From Agrocybe praecox (Eukaryota > Basidiomycota > Agaricomycetes > Agaricales > Agrocybaceae), in NCBI GenBank assembly GCA_964017145.1, contig OZ024851.1:2852001-2916000 (forward strand): a stretch of DNA of 64,000 bases, read 5' to 3'. Positions 33,001 through 44,443 of this stretch are shown here, piece by piece (position 1 is the first letter of the stretch; every line of letters begins with the position of its first letter). The notes beneath the pieces are model-generated. The model saw only the letters and a program-made list of their open reading frames with translations, searched no databases and was not told where the DNA came from. Made by a program: the position numbers and the translations under genes.

Positions 33001-34318
33001 CCATATGGGTCGTTGGAGTCTCCTTGTCCCTCCCGGATTTTCTGATGCAATTGCTGCAGCTGACGAGCGCCCACGCCATCACGTGGCTGGTCATACTCCA
33101 TTTCAGGCAAAGGAATGGTGGAATGGACAGGAGCGGATGGCGGGTTTTGCGGAGACTTGGTTTGAGTGGTTTCGGTCGTTGCATATTGCTGCTGGAAGCC
33201 ATTCTGAGATGCAATTTTCTGTGGAGGGGACGAAGATAGGGGCATAGCTAATGGAAGGGGCGATAATGTCTTGGCACTGCTATTTGAGTCCGAATTTGAG
33301 TTCGTTGCTCGGAGGCCAAATGTGGTCGAGGAAGTGGAATTGAAGGACACCTGTGCAACCGAAGACTGTTGCCCGTTACTGGACTCGATAGTAGCGCTGA
33401 ACAAGTCTCTGGAAGGTTCGTTGGAGTTTGAAGACCGAGAGCCACTCGATCTTGAGGAAGGAGAACATTTGCCTAAGGGAAACAAAGATAAGCACGAGTC
33501 CATAGATATATGCGCGTTTAAACGCGTAAAATAAGGGGCAATGATAAGTAAAAGCTGTATCGTGCTCGAGAATGCCTCGAAGACAGCGTTATTGCGCCGA
33601 ACAGCGTCAAAACACGAGGAAGGAAGCGGAAGGAAAGAAAAAGACGATGAAGGAATAAAGGGGGTATTTCAAGGGCGGTTAAGAATATTCATGTATGATG
33701 GATATATGGAACTTAAACAAGGACGAGATGAAGAATGGACTTGCCGATACCAAGGGGAACATGCATGGGCGATCCCGAGTCTTGCATATTCTGCGTATCG
33801 AGCATGATTTCTATGTCAGATGAGTCGCCTTCTTCGGTTTCAGCTTCGCAGTCATTCTCAACGCTGGAATTGTCTGCGTGACTGAATGTTGGGCTCATAA
33901 CTTGGGCGTGGTTGGTACGAGGAGAGCCACCCGAGACAACGCCACCCGCAGACGAAAACTTGAGAGAACCAGAAGAATTCCGAGCAGTTTGGACTTGGGT
34001 ATTAGAAATATCTGTAGAATTGTCGCGAGATTCTGAATGTTGGTTGCTGCTGTGATTGGGAGACGCCAAAGATTGTGCATGTTCGTGTTTCTGTTGTTGC
34101 TTTAGAGATGAAAACGATTTTGGGGACCTCGCCGAAGCCAAAGTGGGGATTTTAGAGGAAACCACAGAAGCAAATGACGGAGCCGTAAGTTTGGCGGGCG
34201 TAGTACTTGACGCCATAGTTTCTTGACCACGCCTAGCCGCCAAGTTAGCGCCCTTTGACGCAGCGCCACTAGCGGGGTCGCCGTTCTCGATGGATGAAGT
34301 AGGGAGGGACATATTCAC
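30006..34318 (-). CDS. RNA-binding protein with two RRM domains, RBMS/MSSP-like (about 1226 aa)
   Basis: Single-strand RNA/DNA-binding protein. Eight exons (33751-34318, 32635-33472, 32498-32576, 32251-32444, a 25-nt exon 32166-32190, 32012-32106, 31815-31944, 30006-31757) sum to 1227 codons. Residues 1-425 are low complexity (Ser, Pro, Gln) with a polyglutamine run. RRM1 (about 428-500) starts NVYINGLPPHFPEDQLFALA and has the RNP1-like SESGYGFVLFEDI. RRM2 (about 553-640) starts PTSTNLYMEGLPLSIDEPTL and ends GWNDTGSRISVRFADTSEQR. A conserved segment GRLTIAQAALLNLRGQE follows, then 550 residues of disordered Ser/Gln/Gly-rich sequence. Two adjacent RRMs with PTxTNLYMxGLPLS resemble the RBMS/MSSP group and its fungal relatives. 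Probably a post-transcriptional regulator that can condense into granules, given the disordered flanks; that is inference. Confidence 0.9.
32921..32946. repeat. CAA/CAG repeat coding a polyglutamine run
   Basis: TTG repeats on plus, read on minus as CAA/CAG, encode about eight consecutive glutamines inside exon 2 of the RNA-binding protein, upstream of RRM1. Likely length-polymorphic. Confidence 0.9.
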
Positions 34319-37300
34319 CCTATTGCTGTGATTTTGTTGGAATTAGACTGCAGACAGTAGTGGAGGATAAAGAAGAAGGTCAATGCGCGCCAAAATGTAA
34401 AGTCGCCGTGTGACCGTTATGTGTGCGTGATTTGGATCAACAACAAAAAAGAGAAATAAAGAGAAGAATGTTGCAAAGAACAATAATAAAAATGGCGCAA
34501 CAAGGTGAAACAAAGGAACTATGTGGTAACTGTGGTAGCTAAGACTGATTCAGATGTGCGATGAATAGAATGCTTGCTGATACTGCGAAGAAAAAAGACG
34601 GGGATATAAAAAGTAGGCTGGATGTGGAGAAAAATGCTGATATGGGTATGGGGGTATGAATGGCTGGGTGTTGTACGTGTATAGCTAGTAATAGCTTGAG
34701 GAAGATTAATCTTATTTCTTCGAGGCGAGGCAGAAGGCAAAGGTTTCAATGAAAAGATAACAGAAACGAAGGCGAAGAATGCCGATGCTGTATAATGTCG
34801 CGAGACGAATAATGCTGGTAGGAGTATGTGGACGAATGAAGTTTTGTGCAATAGTCGATGATGATTTTTGGGAGACCGCAAATAAGGCAGACGGTAGCGA
34901 GCGGTGATGAGCCTTTCGTTTGGATTTTGGGGGTAATGATAAGGCCCCCGTGTCTTCGGGAACGATGCCCAACCTTTGAAACGACGAACAAAAGTTCAAA
35001 GGCAACAACTTCAAGGTGAATGAGAGAAGCAGTGATAGAATGAGCCAAATGAGTGCGATAGTCCAAACAGCGTATGGGTAACGGTGGAGGGAAAGAGAGA
35101 ACGGAGGGCGTTGAACGATGATTTGCCTGAAGTCTAAAGCAGATTTGGACCCGCTTCGGGTACCCCGAATGCCAAAGAAACCAAGAATTCGATCGAGGAA
35201 TTCTTCGTCTTCTTAGTACTCTTCCGCCGTCCTATTACTCAATCGGTGCCCCATCGTATCAAGAATCCAAGATTGGACCCGGAACCGTCGCTTGTCTGCA
35301 GAAAAGTCGTCCATAAGTTATGTGCTCAGTTCCAGAGAAAGGTGCTTACCTCCTAAATTTGGCAAAAAAGAACATTCTGCAACATGTCATTCACAACGTC
35401 GAATGCGTTTTACGCTAAGAAATGCCTATTCTTGATTGTTGATTTGAACGTGTCATATCAGAGTGATGTATGTACTTACTAATAAATCAAATCAAGTTGT
35501 CGTTGCTGATGACTCGGATGACAGGGCAGGAGGCAGGTGCTACGGGATTCTTGCACCTAATACTTATTGAAGAAAGTCGATTAGTCCATATTTTGAAGCG
35601 GAAGTGAGTCGGATAGTGTACCTGCGTTGCACTTTGTTCAGCCGCACATCCTACGCCGCGGAATGTTGAATCAATACCTCGAAATTTGCAGGTGGCGCCT
35701 GAGTTTCAGGAATAACGCTCCGAGGAGAATGTGTGTTGAACGTTGAAAAATGATAGCGTGCCGTGCTTTTTCGACCTCGTAAGCATCGAAAACATTTAAT
35801 GATGGAAATAGGATACTAGGATATGATTGGAAGAAATATATATCATACAAAAAATATTTACTGTCAACATAGCTAAAAAGAATGTATCAGCTTATATTTG
35901 AAGGAAAAACTCGTATAGGAGTCTAAACATCACTTTCCGGAGTGTTCGAGTCTTTGAACAGTCCATTATTTGAAAATTTACGCGTCCATCAGCGAGAGTG
36001 TGCGAACAGTCGGACTGCTAGACGACAGTTAGCACACAAGCTCGTCGAAGGAAGGTAGAATATTGGACGCAAAGCTTACAATTGTAAGTCTAGCGTCACT
36101 CATCAATGCGTCCTCGTCGGGAAGGCAAAGTAAATCGTTTGCTCTTTGATTATTATTCAATGTGAAGGTTTTGAGCATATATTAGTGCAATTGTTGTGGC
36201 CCATGACTCTTACGCATAGGCGTCGGTGAAATGCAGTTAACATGCATCCAACGGTGCCTACGAGATAAAATAAAACCACAAATGCCAGCAGAAATACAGA
36301 ACACTGCATACCTCTAAGTTTTCTTGCCAAAATGAACGGTGAAAGTCCTGCACTCATGAAGTGTCTTGGCCATAAAACTCCTGTCCTCTTAGCGTGTCAT
36401 TTATTCGTCAGTGCTTCGGTCTTTCAACGTAGTCTCGTGTGAGCAGGATATCAATGGAAGCAGGAATCGTCATTTCGAAATTCGTTCGTGGTATAAGTAT
36501 GCAGGTGTTGAAGCAAACCCGCAAACACAGAGTCCATATCGAGTGACACTCATCAAAAGATGGAATATCGGAGTTTGCTTACAGGAGACTAAGGAGAGAG
36601 AGCCTTACTACAGAGATGTTGCGAAGAATTTTTTTTTACGTAAGCAGATAATTTGGCGGCAGCTCCGACTCGGCACCATCATGCCGAGCCCTGCTCCAAA
36701 TGAACTAGCGCGCGCCAGGCAACAAGGTCTCATGGGAGCAATCCAACGCCTACAGAGAGACGAATTTTCATGTTTTATCTTTTTTTGATTTATCAATACA
36801 CTGTCTCAAGTCAGTGCTTACCATTTACCCTGTACAGACTAGTGTCGAAATAGTCAGATCAACACACCCTGAAATATAACGTGCTGTTTTAGAAACGATG
36901 GATGCAAAGTGTCCAGTAACATTTTTGTCTTCAGCCCTCCTATCCTATATTCTCCCAGGAATTGAGGCATTTTATGATCACTATTCATAACTGTGTACAT
37001 CGATTGGCTTCCTAGACCTAATCAACGACTTCAGGGATGATAGCAAGTATGCGTGTAATGTTCATAACACTCTTATCACGTTTCATAGGTCGACTGATAC
37101 AACTTCAAGGGACCACTGAGATAGATTAGTGGTCACTTTGTGGAAGGCTATCGGTAATGGGCTTGGCGGGTTAATCCAGGAGTGAAACGTGGGCTTCGAA
37201 AGGTCGTATATGTAAGTCTCTTGTACCGAAAGTATCCAAATACGTTTCTACCATCTGTCAATCTCGGGAAGGACAAAATAACACCGTTATCCTCGTATAT

Positions 37301-38268
37301 TTGTGCTTGATCCCTCAATATATTTGTTCGACTGATCACTTACCGAGGTGCTTAATAATAAGCATTCGTCTTTCGCGTTCAACTCCGCTATCTAAACGTA
37401 GTGATCGATGATAGAGTAAATAGCCTATCACTAAAAAGACTTCCAGATAAATACAAGTCCTATTTTTAATACGGCGCGCAGTATATGCAGCCCATTTGTG
37501 AAGGAAGACTAAGCTCCATGTCCGTTCAGCGAATGGCTTCCCATTCTGTACTCATCAAAGGAAACCTGTCCTTTGTATCTAAAAGAAATACATATACTTA
37601 TGCCATTATGATATATACTAATACGAATACGGCTCTGTACTTACATGCAGCAGACCCCGTGCGGTGACAGGTTCTCCTCATACTCTATTTTAAGCATAAA
37701 TATCTATACATCCTATAGATAGCCATGTCGCGCTTCGTTGGAAGGCATCACAAGACCGTAGAAACCTCAAGCACTTGTCATATACACTGACGTCCATGTT
37801 ACAAAGCTAAACCGTGGGCGAGACAGGCTTGAGAAATCGTAGAAATCGACCGAGCGTTTCAGAATTTATGCAACGATTTTTTTCTTCGCCTAACATTAAG
37901 GCTGGGCCAGTTCGATATCAACAGGCTAGTATAAAGCATACGATGGGTGTATCACTTCAAGCGTACTTACTGGGCGCCAGTAGGAGAAGACTTAAGTTTA
38001 AGGTACGACGCCATGAGAAAAATCAAGACCATAAATAAGACAGGGCGCACGTAGAGGAAATCAGGTTCTTTTCTGATTAACACTCACATAACAGTTGATG
38101 ATGATCGAGGTGGAAAGAATAGCCTAGTATTATCACCTTAAACACACCCGTAAGGCCCGTAAGCTATTACTCACACAACAAATATGGAAGTCTAGAGTTA
38201 CCAGTAGGTATATATTGACTGCCAGGAAAGCACATTTCGCTGCCCACAAGTTAGGACCAGATTTGACA
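34319..38268. other. gene-poor region of about 4 kb
   Basis: The first 800 bases are pyrimidine-rich on the minus strand and probably form the 5' leader and promoter of the RNA-binding protein gene. Around 35000-35190 the minus strand is open with hydrophobic content (YPYAVWTIALIWLILSLLLS), and around 35490-35700 two minus-strand frames can be joined by a GTACAC donor and a TATTAG acceptor; no family was recognised. A 66-codon hydrophobic frame at 36157-36357 (minus) contains LLAFVVLFYLVGTVGCML. None is strong enough to call. Elsewhere there are only scattered short ORFs. Confidence 0.4.
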
Positions 38269-39555
38269 ATGACTCTTACTCACGTTCAGTCGACATACTT
38301 GTCCTGCTTCTTTGAATCACTGTTCCTAGGTTAGTCGTATCGACATGCTACTAACATCCACAGAAATTGATTCTAACTCATGAGCGCAGGAGTGCATTTT
38401 GTCCTGATCGCGGTGGTCATATGGCTTTGGACGTAAGTGCATTCCTCTAACGCTCAACAGGCTCTCAATATTTTAATCAGATCCCGTAAAACGGCTCATA
38501 AAGTGCACTACCTACTTTATTTGTCACTGGTCATAATGTTCCTCGTCGCCGTCGCCCACACGACATTGGCTGTTGCTACCTACATTTTGCCAACCACTTT
38601 GAACAAGACAGTGGGGGCCGAGCGAGCAAGTCTCCTGCTTGCTATCTTCCAGGTACGCCAGATTTTTTCAGCATCTTAAAAACTGTTTGAAACGATAATT
38701 AGTTTATGTTCGGTGACTTCGTCATTATATGGAGGACATGGGTCGTATGGAATAAGAACTATTGGGTCATCATTGTCCCAGTGTGCATCTCTGGGGCAGC
38801 GTTCGGTAAGAATCAATGAGATGATTGAGATCAGAAGCTGGTGTTGATATACTTCTGAACAGGATTTGGTTTCTTCACTGTGAAAGGCAAGAGCGACTTT
38901 CAGGTTGTTTCTCCCTCCCTCCTCGTGGCCAACTTTATGCTCTGTACATTCCTCATCGTCGGACGCATCGTGTAAAATATTTCTCTTGATAAGCCGATTT
39001 CTACCGCTTACCTCAGTCTTGTCTTCTATAGATACGTCAACATGCAAAGCAGGTCGTCAGAGAACGTGTTCACGAGTATCAAGAAGTCGCCATACAAGGG
39101 AATTGTATTTCTGCTTTTGGAATCCGGTGCGGTGTACACAGCTGTTCAAGTAAGAACTATAGATATATCACCCAACCTCTTTACATACTAACTATACTTT
39201 AGACTACCAGCTTAATTCTTTTCAAGAAGGAAAGTCCGATCCTTCCAGTATTCCTCAACCTAATGGTCCCTTTGATGGTCAGTACTTCCTAAGTTCTATA
39301 GATGCAAATACTGACATAGAAGCTTAGGGTTTACTTCCATCGACGATTGTGGTCCTCGCCGCTTTGGACGCCCTGCCCGGTGGAGAAGACGGAAAAACAG
39401 TCGGAGACCTGGAAACCGTGCAATTCCAAGCTAGGACGAACACAAGATCCGGCTTTGGAACAGAAACTACTAACAACGACACATTAGACGACGATGCAAC
39501 GCGCAAGGAATCATCGTGGAAAGGATATAATTCCTCCAGCAACGTCGTGGTTTAA
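38269..39555 (+). CDS. basidiomycete seven-helix membrane protein, unnamed family (302 aa)
   Basis: Eight exons (38269-38329, 38390-38432, 38481-38652, 38703-38805, 38863-38971, 39032-39149, 39203-39277, 39328-39555) sum to exactly 303 codons. The start was chosen because MTLTHVQSTYLSCFFESLFL splices to GVHFVLIAVVIWLW, giving helix 1. Further helices: YLLYLSLVIMFLVAVAHTTL, FMFGDFVIIWRTWVVWNKNY (with WVIIVPVCISGAAF), VVSPSLLVANFMLCTFLIVG, GIVFLLLESGAVYTAVQ and FLNLMVPLMGLLPSTIVVLA. The FFES...G and GD-x-x-I-x-R-x-W-x-V-W motifs recur in a multicopy agaric family of unknown role that resembles receptor-like topology. The C-terminal tail is hydrophilic, Thr/Asp/Asn-rich. Function unknown. Confidence 0.82.
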
Positions 39556-39774
39556 CTTGTCTCCGAGACAGAATCAGTCTTTTGTCCCGAGATCTATAAC
39601 ATATTTATAACGCTCCTTTTTACTATCCATATTTATATGTGTATATCAAACTCTTGAAGAGGCCTGTATTGATATTTCCTAAATACTTAACTCGACAACT
39701 TGTTGGCAACAATTTATCCAATCTACTTGGCGCTCTGCAGCTAAAAATAGATATTTTGATCTAGGCGTTCGTAC

Positions 39775-41715
39775 TTACTTGACGAGAGGCTCGTATGCCA
39801 ACCCATCTTTCTTTAACAAGCTTTCTATGATCTTCATACCCTCCATTACCTTTTCTTCTTCCAGTCTTTGTCCTACGACCTGAACTCCGACCGGGAGACC
39901 ATGCATATCATCATGTGAGTAATTGCGGTACGCCCATTTTTCAATGGTATTTCTTGGCTTGAATGTCCTAAGAGCGTCTAAGGCAGAAGAGACTTGTGTA
40001 ATGGGAAGCACACCAGCAGAATAATCCAACTTAACAAAAACAAAAAAAGTCAATCAAATCAGAGTAAACAAGTAGAGGAAACTAAAACGGGCTTACAACA
40101 TTGAATAAAAAGGTATATCCACAGGCTGCAAAGCCGTGCTTCATTCCTCCATGGGGTACGGCCGGAAGAGCATTCGGAACAGTGAGGAGGAAATCCAGTT
40201 TTTTCTCCTCATTCTCTTGTCCTGTTCTAGTCCCATTCCACCACTCCCACCACTCGATTTTATACTTCTCCCTCTCCGCCACAAGCTTCCAGAATTCTTT
40301 GACATCCTTCGCGCAGAAACCTTCAATTACTCCAGCATAAGCCTCGTCACGCTTGACATGTCGTATGTACAGAACATACAACTTGCGGAGAACGCTAGGA
40401 AGTCGAAGAACCTTCATGGCCTGTACCACGCCAGGATCATTTGTTTCGGAACTTTGCATTGGATCAGTAGCTGTCGTACAGCCATCTGCCAGGATAAGAC
40501 TCGATCCTAGAACGAGTCCCCTATATGGTGATGGAGGGTCAACGTCGACGACTTCGTATCCATGTCTCTTCAGCAAATTAACAACTATTTGGAGTGCCCT
40601 CTTGCATGCTGGCGAAGGGCGTACGACTCCTGCAATAGTTTTCATGTTAGTATCTGAGATGACTGTTAACGAGCTAGACATGTTTGTATTTACCGTCATC
40701 CCACAAAACGCCCCATCTTAACTTCTTCTTTTCTAACCCGTTCCCAATATCCCTCCATGGAATGGGCAAGACCGTGGGGTCATACTTCCATGGTTCCATC
40801 TGCATAATTGCCTTCCAAAAATATTCCAAGTCTTCGAGTGTTCTTGCCATTGGCGAATACACTGGTGCAACACCTTCCTGTCCAGGCATGCTGGTGCTAC
40901 TTCCTGTTTTTAAAAATCTTCCTACACTGGCTTTGATAGTGTATATCCCGCTATAGTGGGCGGGTACACGAACGGAGCCGGCGACATCTGTGCCTATCCC
41001 AATTCGCGATCCTCCATACGCAAGGAGCGCCGCCTCTCCTCCAGTTGAACCGCCTGGGCTATATGCAGGGTTGTAGGGATTTAAACATGGGCCAAAGACA
41101 TCCGAGGACGATTCAAAAGAAAGCAATGTTATTGGAATGTTGGTTTTGACGAATGGAACAGCACCGGCGTCACGTAGAAGTCTAACCAGAGCGGAGTCTT
41201 TCTGTGACGGTTTATTCACCCAGGCTGAGTACCCGATGCATGCATCCCAGCCTTTGACACCGACAGTCTGGATTTTGATTTCATTCTCTTTGAAGAAGAT
41301 AGCCACTCATGCCACTCACATCTTTCAAGCTGACGACCATGCCTGCCAGCGGTCCCTGTCTATTGCAATTTTCTGCCCAGCCGACAGCATCGGATATCAT
41401 CACCTCTGTCAAGCAATTGGTTTCTTCATGTGCTCTCAACGCTTGCTTGCCATAAGCCAAGAGAATATCCTGAGGATCGACCTTGCCGCCCTTGACCTCT
41501 CCGACTAAAGTTTCTACCGACTTGATTAGAAAGTCCCGATCATCCGGGGTAAGTGGGGTATGAAATATAGGAGGCAGGGAGATGATGAGCTGGCACCGTC
41601 TATCTTTCTTTTCCCAGCTAAATTCGTCAAGCCATCATGAGTACCGCTTCAAAAAAAGTCAAGGTAAAAACTCTACACACCATGCCCGACGATGGTCGAG
41701 CCAAGCAAAGACCAT
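39775..41715 (-). CDS. amidase-signature family hydrolase 2 (about 564 aa)
   Basis: Paralogue of the amidase at 18259-20548. Exons: tentative 41681-41715, then 41320-41617, 40694-41267, 40097-40629, 39775-40029. With the tentative first exon they sum to 565 codons. Catalytic motifs are canonical: Lys in GMVVSLKD, cis-Ser in SPGGSTGGEAALLAYGG, nucleophile in GIGTDVAGSVRVPAHYSG. Conserved flanks include HEETNCLTEVMI, PFVKTNIPITLLSFESSSD and DDMHGLPVGVQVVGQRLEEE. The intron before the last exon falls at the same place as in amidase 1 (before LDYSAGVLP / LDYPAGILP). The N-terminus is uncertain: a stop lies just upstream of the WEKKDRRCQLIISLPP segment, so a small upstream exon is needed, and the Met at 41715 is only one possibility. 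Substrate unknown. Confidence 0.9.
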
Positions 41716-42350
41716 GGTCGCGAAAATTCCCACATACCACGCTGGAGGAATTGATAATCATTTCCATCGCGTATATACGGAGATGATTGATGCATATATG
41801 TATAGACCCGATGGCTGAACACAGGACCCCGAAAAGCTCAGCCTTTTTCCTCTTTGTCTGCTGGCACAAGTTCCCGACCTTGGATCCGTTTTTATCTCCC
41901 CGTTTGACCCGCTTTGAAGCCATTGCGACCAATTGCGAGCTTTCTTTTGATGGAAAGGTACTGTGTATCGGGGAAAGTCATGCCTTATGAGGAATGAGCA
42001 TTGCGTCGCGTGAGCTGTGCACAATAGAGTCAGCTAGTGATGCCGCAAGTACAACGAAGGGGTACCAGAAATTTTACTGCAGGCCAGTGTAAAGCCCATC
42101 CACTTCTATCATTCTGGCAAGAAAACCATCCCTTCGGACCTTCTGCGATAGTGATTTTTTTTTTCACACAGAAACTTACTAGTAAGGGAGAGGAGGAAAA
42201 GATCGGCGCTCATTTCTCCGAGGCATTTCCGGTCGGCCCGATCCTACTGAGGTATATGAAGCGCCGTTGTCGATTTTTGGAAAAGAAAATATCTTTCTCC
42301 CCTTTCCCCAACTTCCCCACAAAACCCCACAAACCAAGAAACTAGACGCG
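41716..42350. other. divergent promoter region between amidase 2 and the aldo-keto reductase
   Basis: No gene seen. The 60 bases before 42351 are pyrimidine-rich (CCCCTTTCCCC type), common just upstream of highly expressed fungal genes. The region should hold both promoters. Confidence 0.45.
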
Positions 42351-43547
42351 ATGGTCAACGTACCTAATCTCAAACTCAACAACGGACGTGAGATTCCTCA
42401 AGTCGGGTGAATACTTCCCTTCGCATAGATTAGATTGTCATTGATCAGATAACGATGATCTAGTTTCGGTCTCTGGAAAGTCACGGAAAACACCGCAGAA
42501 GTTGTGTACGACGCCATTAAGGCCGGATACAGACTCTTTGACGGCGCTTTTGGTAGGAGGTCCATCTATTCCGACCTGGAAACGAGCTAATTAGTCGTGT
42601 TTTATTCAGACTACGGAAATGAAAAGGAGGCAGGCAAAGGAGTCAAGCGCGCTATTGACGAGGGTCTCGTGAAGCGTGAGGACCTCGTCATCGTGTCCAA
42701 GCTATGGAACACATTCCATGAGAAGGAACGTGTCGTTCCCATCGTCAAACAGCAGCTTGAGTGGTGGGGACTCGAGTGAGTTTATTGTTATTTTTTTTTC
42801 CCAATCGATCCCTGAACGTATCCGACCAGATACTTTGACATCTTCTACATCCACTTCCCAGTGGCTCTCGAGTATGTTGATCCTAAGGACAGCTACCCCT
42901 CTGGATGGTCAAACCTTGAGGGCAAAGTTGTTCAAAGCAATGCCAGCATCCAAGAGACATGGACTGCCATGGAATCTCTCGTCGACCTCGGTCTTGCCAA
43001 GTCTATCGGTATCTCCAACTTCCAGGGAGCGCTGGTCATGGACCTTCTACGCTACGCCAGAATCCGACCTGCCGTCCTCCAGGTTGAAATCCACCCTTAC
43101 CTTTCCCAGGAAGAGCTCGTCAGGTTCGCCAAGTCCGAGAACATCGTCATTACCGCCTACTCCTCGTTCGGACCTCAATCGTTCGTCGAACTCGACTGGG
43201 ACAAGGCCAAGGATACTCCAAGACTCTTCGATCACCCCACCGTCACTCCTCTTGCCAACAAATACAACAAAACTCCCGCTCAAATTCTCTTGAGATGGGC
43301 CACGCAACGTGGACTTGCCATTATTCCCAAGAGCAACAACCCCCAGAGGCTCATCGAGAACTTGCAGACTGCTTCTGGATTTGACTTGACGGAGGAAGAG
43401 ATCAAATCTATCACCGCATTGAACAAGAACCTGAGGTTCAACAACCCTCCCGATGTACGTTTTCTTCTTTTCTTATTGATGATCTGACGGTGAAGCTAAT
43501 TATTCTTATTCTTTCAGTACCTCGGCACTCTATACATTTTCGCTTGA
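42351..43547 (+). CDS. aldo-keto reductase, probable NAD(P)H-dependent D-xylose reductase (321 aa)
   Basis: Reduces D-xylose to xylitol, the first step of fungal pentose use; cytosolic. Five exons (42351-42406, 42464-42552, 42610-42775, 42830-43454, 43518-43547) give 321 residues, the usual length. It opens [19 protein letters not shown] and has the AKR tetrad Asp45 and Tyr50 (LFDGAFDYGNE), Lys79 (IVSKLWN) and His112 (FYIHFP). Xylose-reductase-type blocks are [37 protein letters not shown] and [20 protein letters not shown]. The cofactor loop [14 protein letters not shown] carries the Lys/Ser/Asn/Arg set seen in NADPH-preferring enzymes. The AKR2 family assignment is firm; D-xylose as main substrate is inferred from close similarity to known xylose reductases, and other aldoses such as arabinose are possible. 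Confidence 0.95.
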
Positions 43548-44443
43548 ACATCGTGTTGCATTAAATATTCCTGTAAATTATACACTATTCTGAACCGTTT
43601 TGAATCGAGTAAAAATGTATTAGATATAAAATGGAAGTTGAATGGAAGTCATGTTTGGTACGAGTCCAAGTAATCCTGATGCGTCGTGTCAAGCATCACA
43701 TGATCTCATTAAAGAAGAGGATCAGCGATCCGGCCGGATTTTTTAAAGTTTCAATTCAAATCCTTTCTACAAACTTCAGCTAGTCCAGGCACTTGTCAGG
43801 TGTCTGCGTAAGTCTTTGACCACTGACTGTACATTTCGATGGTCAACTGCGCATGAAGGCACATATGCAATGAAGCCTTTCACCTTGGAAAGGCATACAA
43901 CAATTTTGTTGCAGTCGAAGCCGCAGCACCTACCTTTTGTATATGGTTCCCGATACACACACGTGTAGGTCTTCCTAAACTTTATCTATCTTTTGCTTTA
44001 TCACAAACACGAGAGAAATAAGGCAAACTCAGGCTCAAGCACAAAGAAAAGGGTTCAGGCTGCTCTATTTGATGTTCATATACCATACCGGATAATTGGG
44101 AACCACTGTGCTAATCGCGAATCTCTCAATTTAGAATTAGGATAAGACCATTCAGATTACACTCCTCTACACATGTTCACCCTTATGCCTCATGTCATTG
44201 CGCAGCCGGACCCTCGACTGCGCATTTCTGATTTGTTTGCTTTTTAATTGATCGGAAAAGGGGAAGCTGGCAGTCGAAGGGGTTAAAATACAACGCAGTT
44301 AAGAGCAGGAGAGAGACTGCTGTGTAACGACTTCTGACTTTGCTTTCACAGTTTCGCCCACTGTTATCGTTTTCACTAGCTCTTTGGGGGATTTTTATAG
44401 GGCTGCTATACCCCTTTGGTGGACCTCGAGTGGGATCGCAATC
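43548..44443. other. intergenic, no gene recognised
   Basis: Tandem-oriented genes flank it. It should contain the 3' end of the reductase gene and the promoter of the DUF7330-type gene. Short ORFs only. Confidence 0.45.

Noticed and set aside
34519..35066. Three overlapping minus-strand frames of about 100 codons
   Set aside because: They lie in the CT-rich upstream leader of the RNA-binding protein gene and cover different frames of the same bases; none is supported on its own.
41638..41664. Plus-strand ATG followed by a short frame and GTAAAA, looking like a first exon
   Set aside because: It overlaps the 5' end of amidase 2 on the other strand and no downstream plus-strand exon continues the frame; the next plus gene has its own start at 42351.
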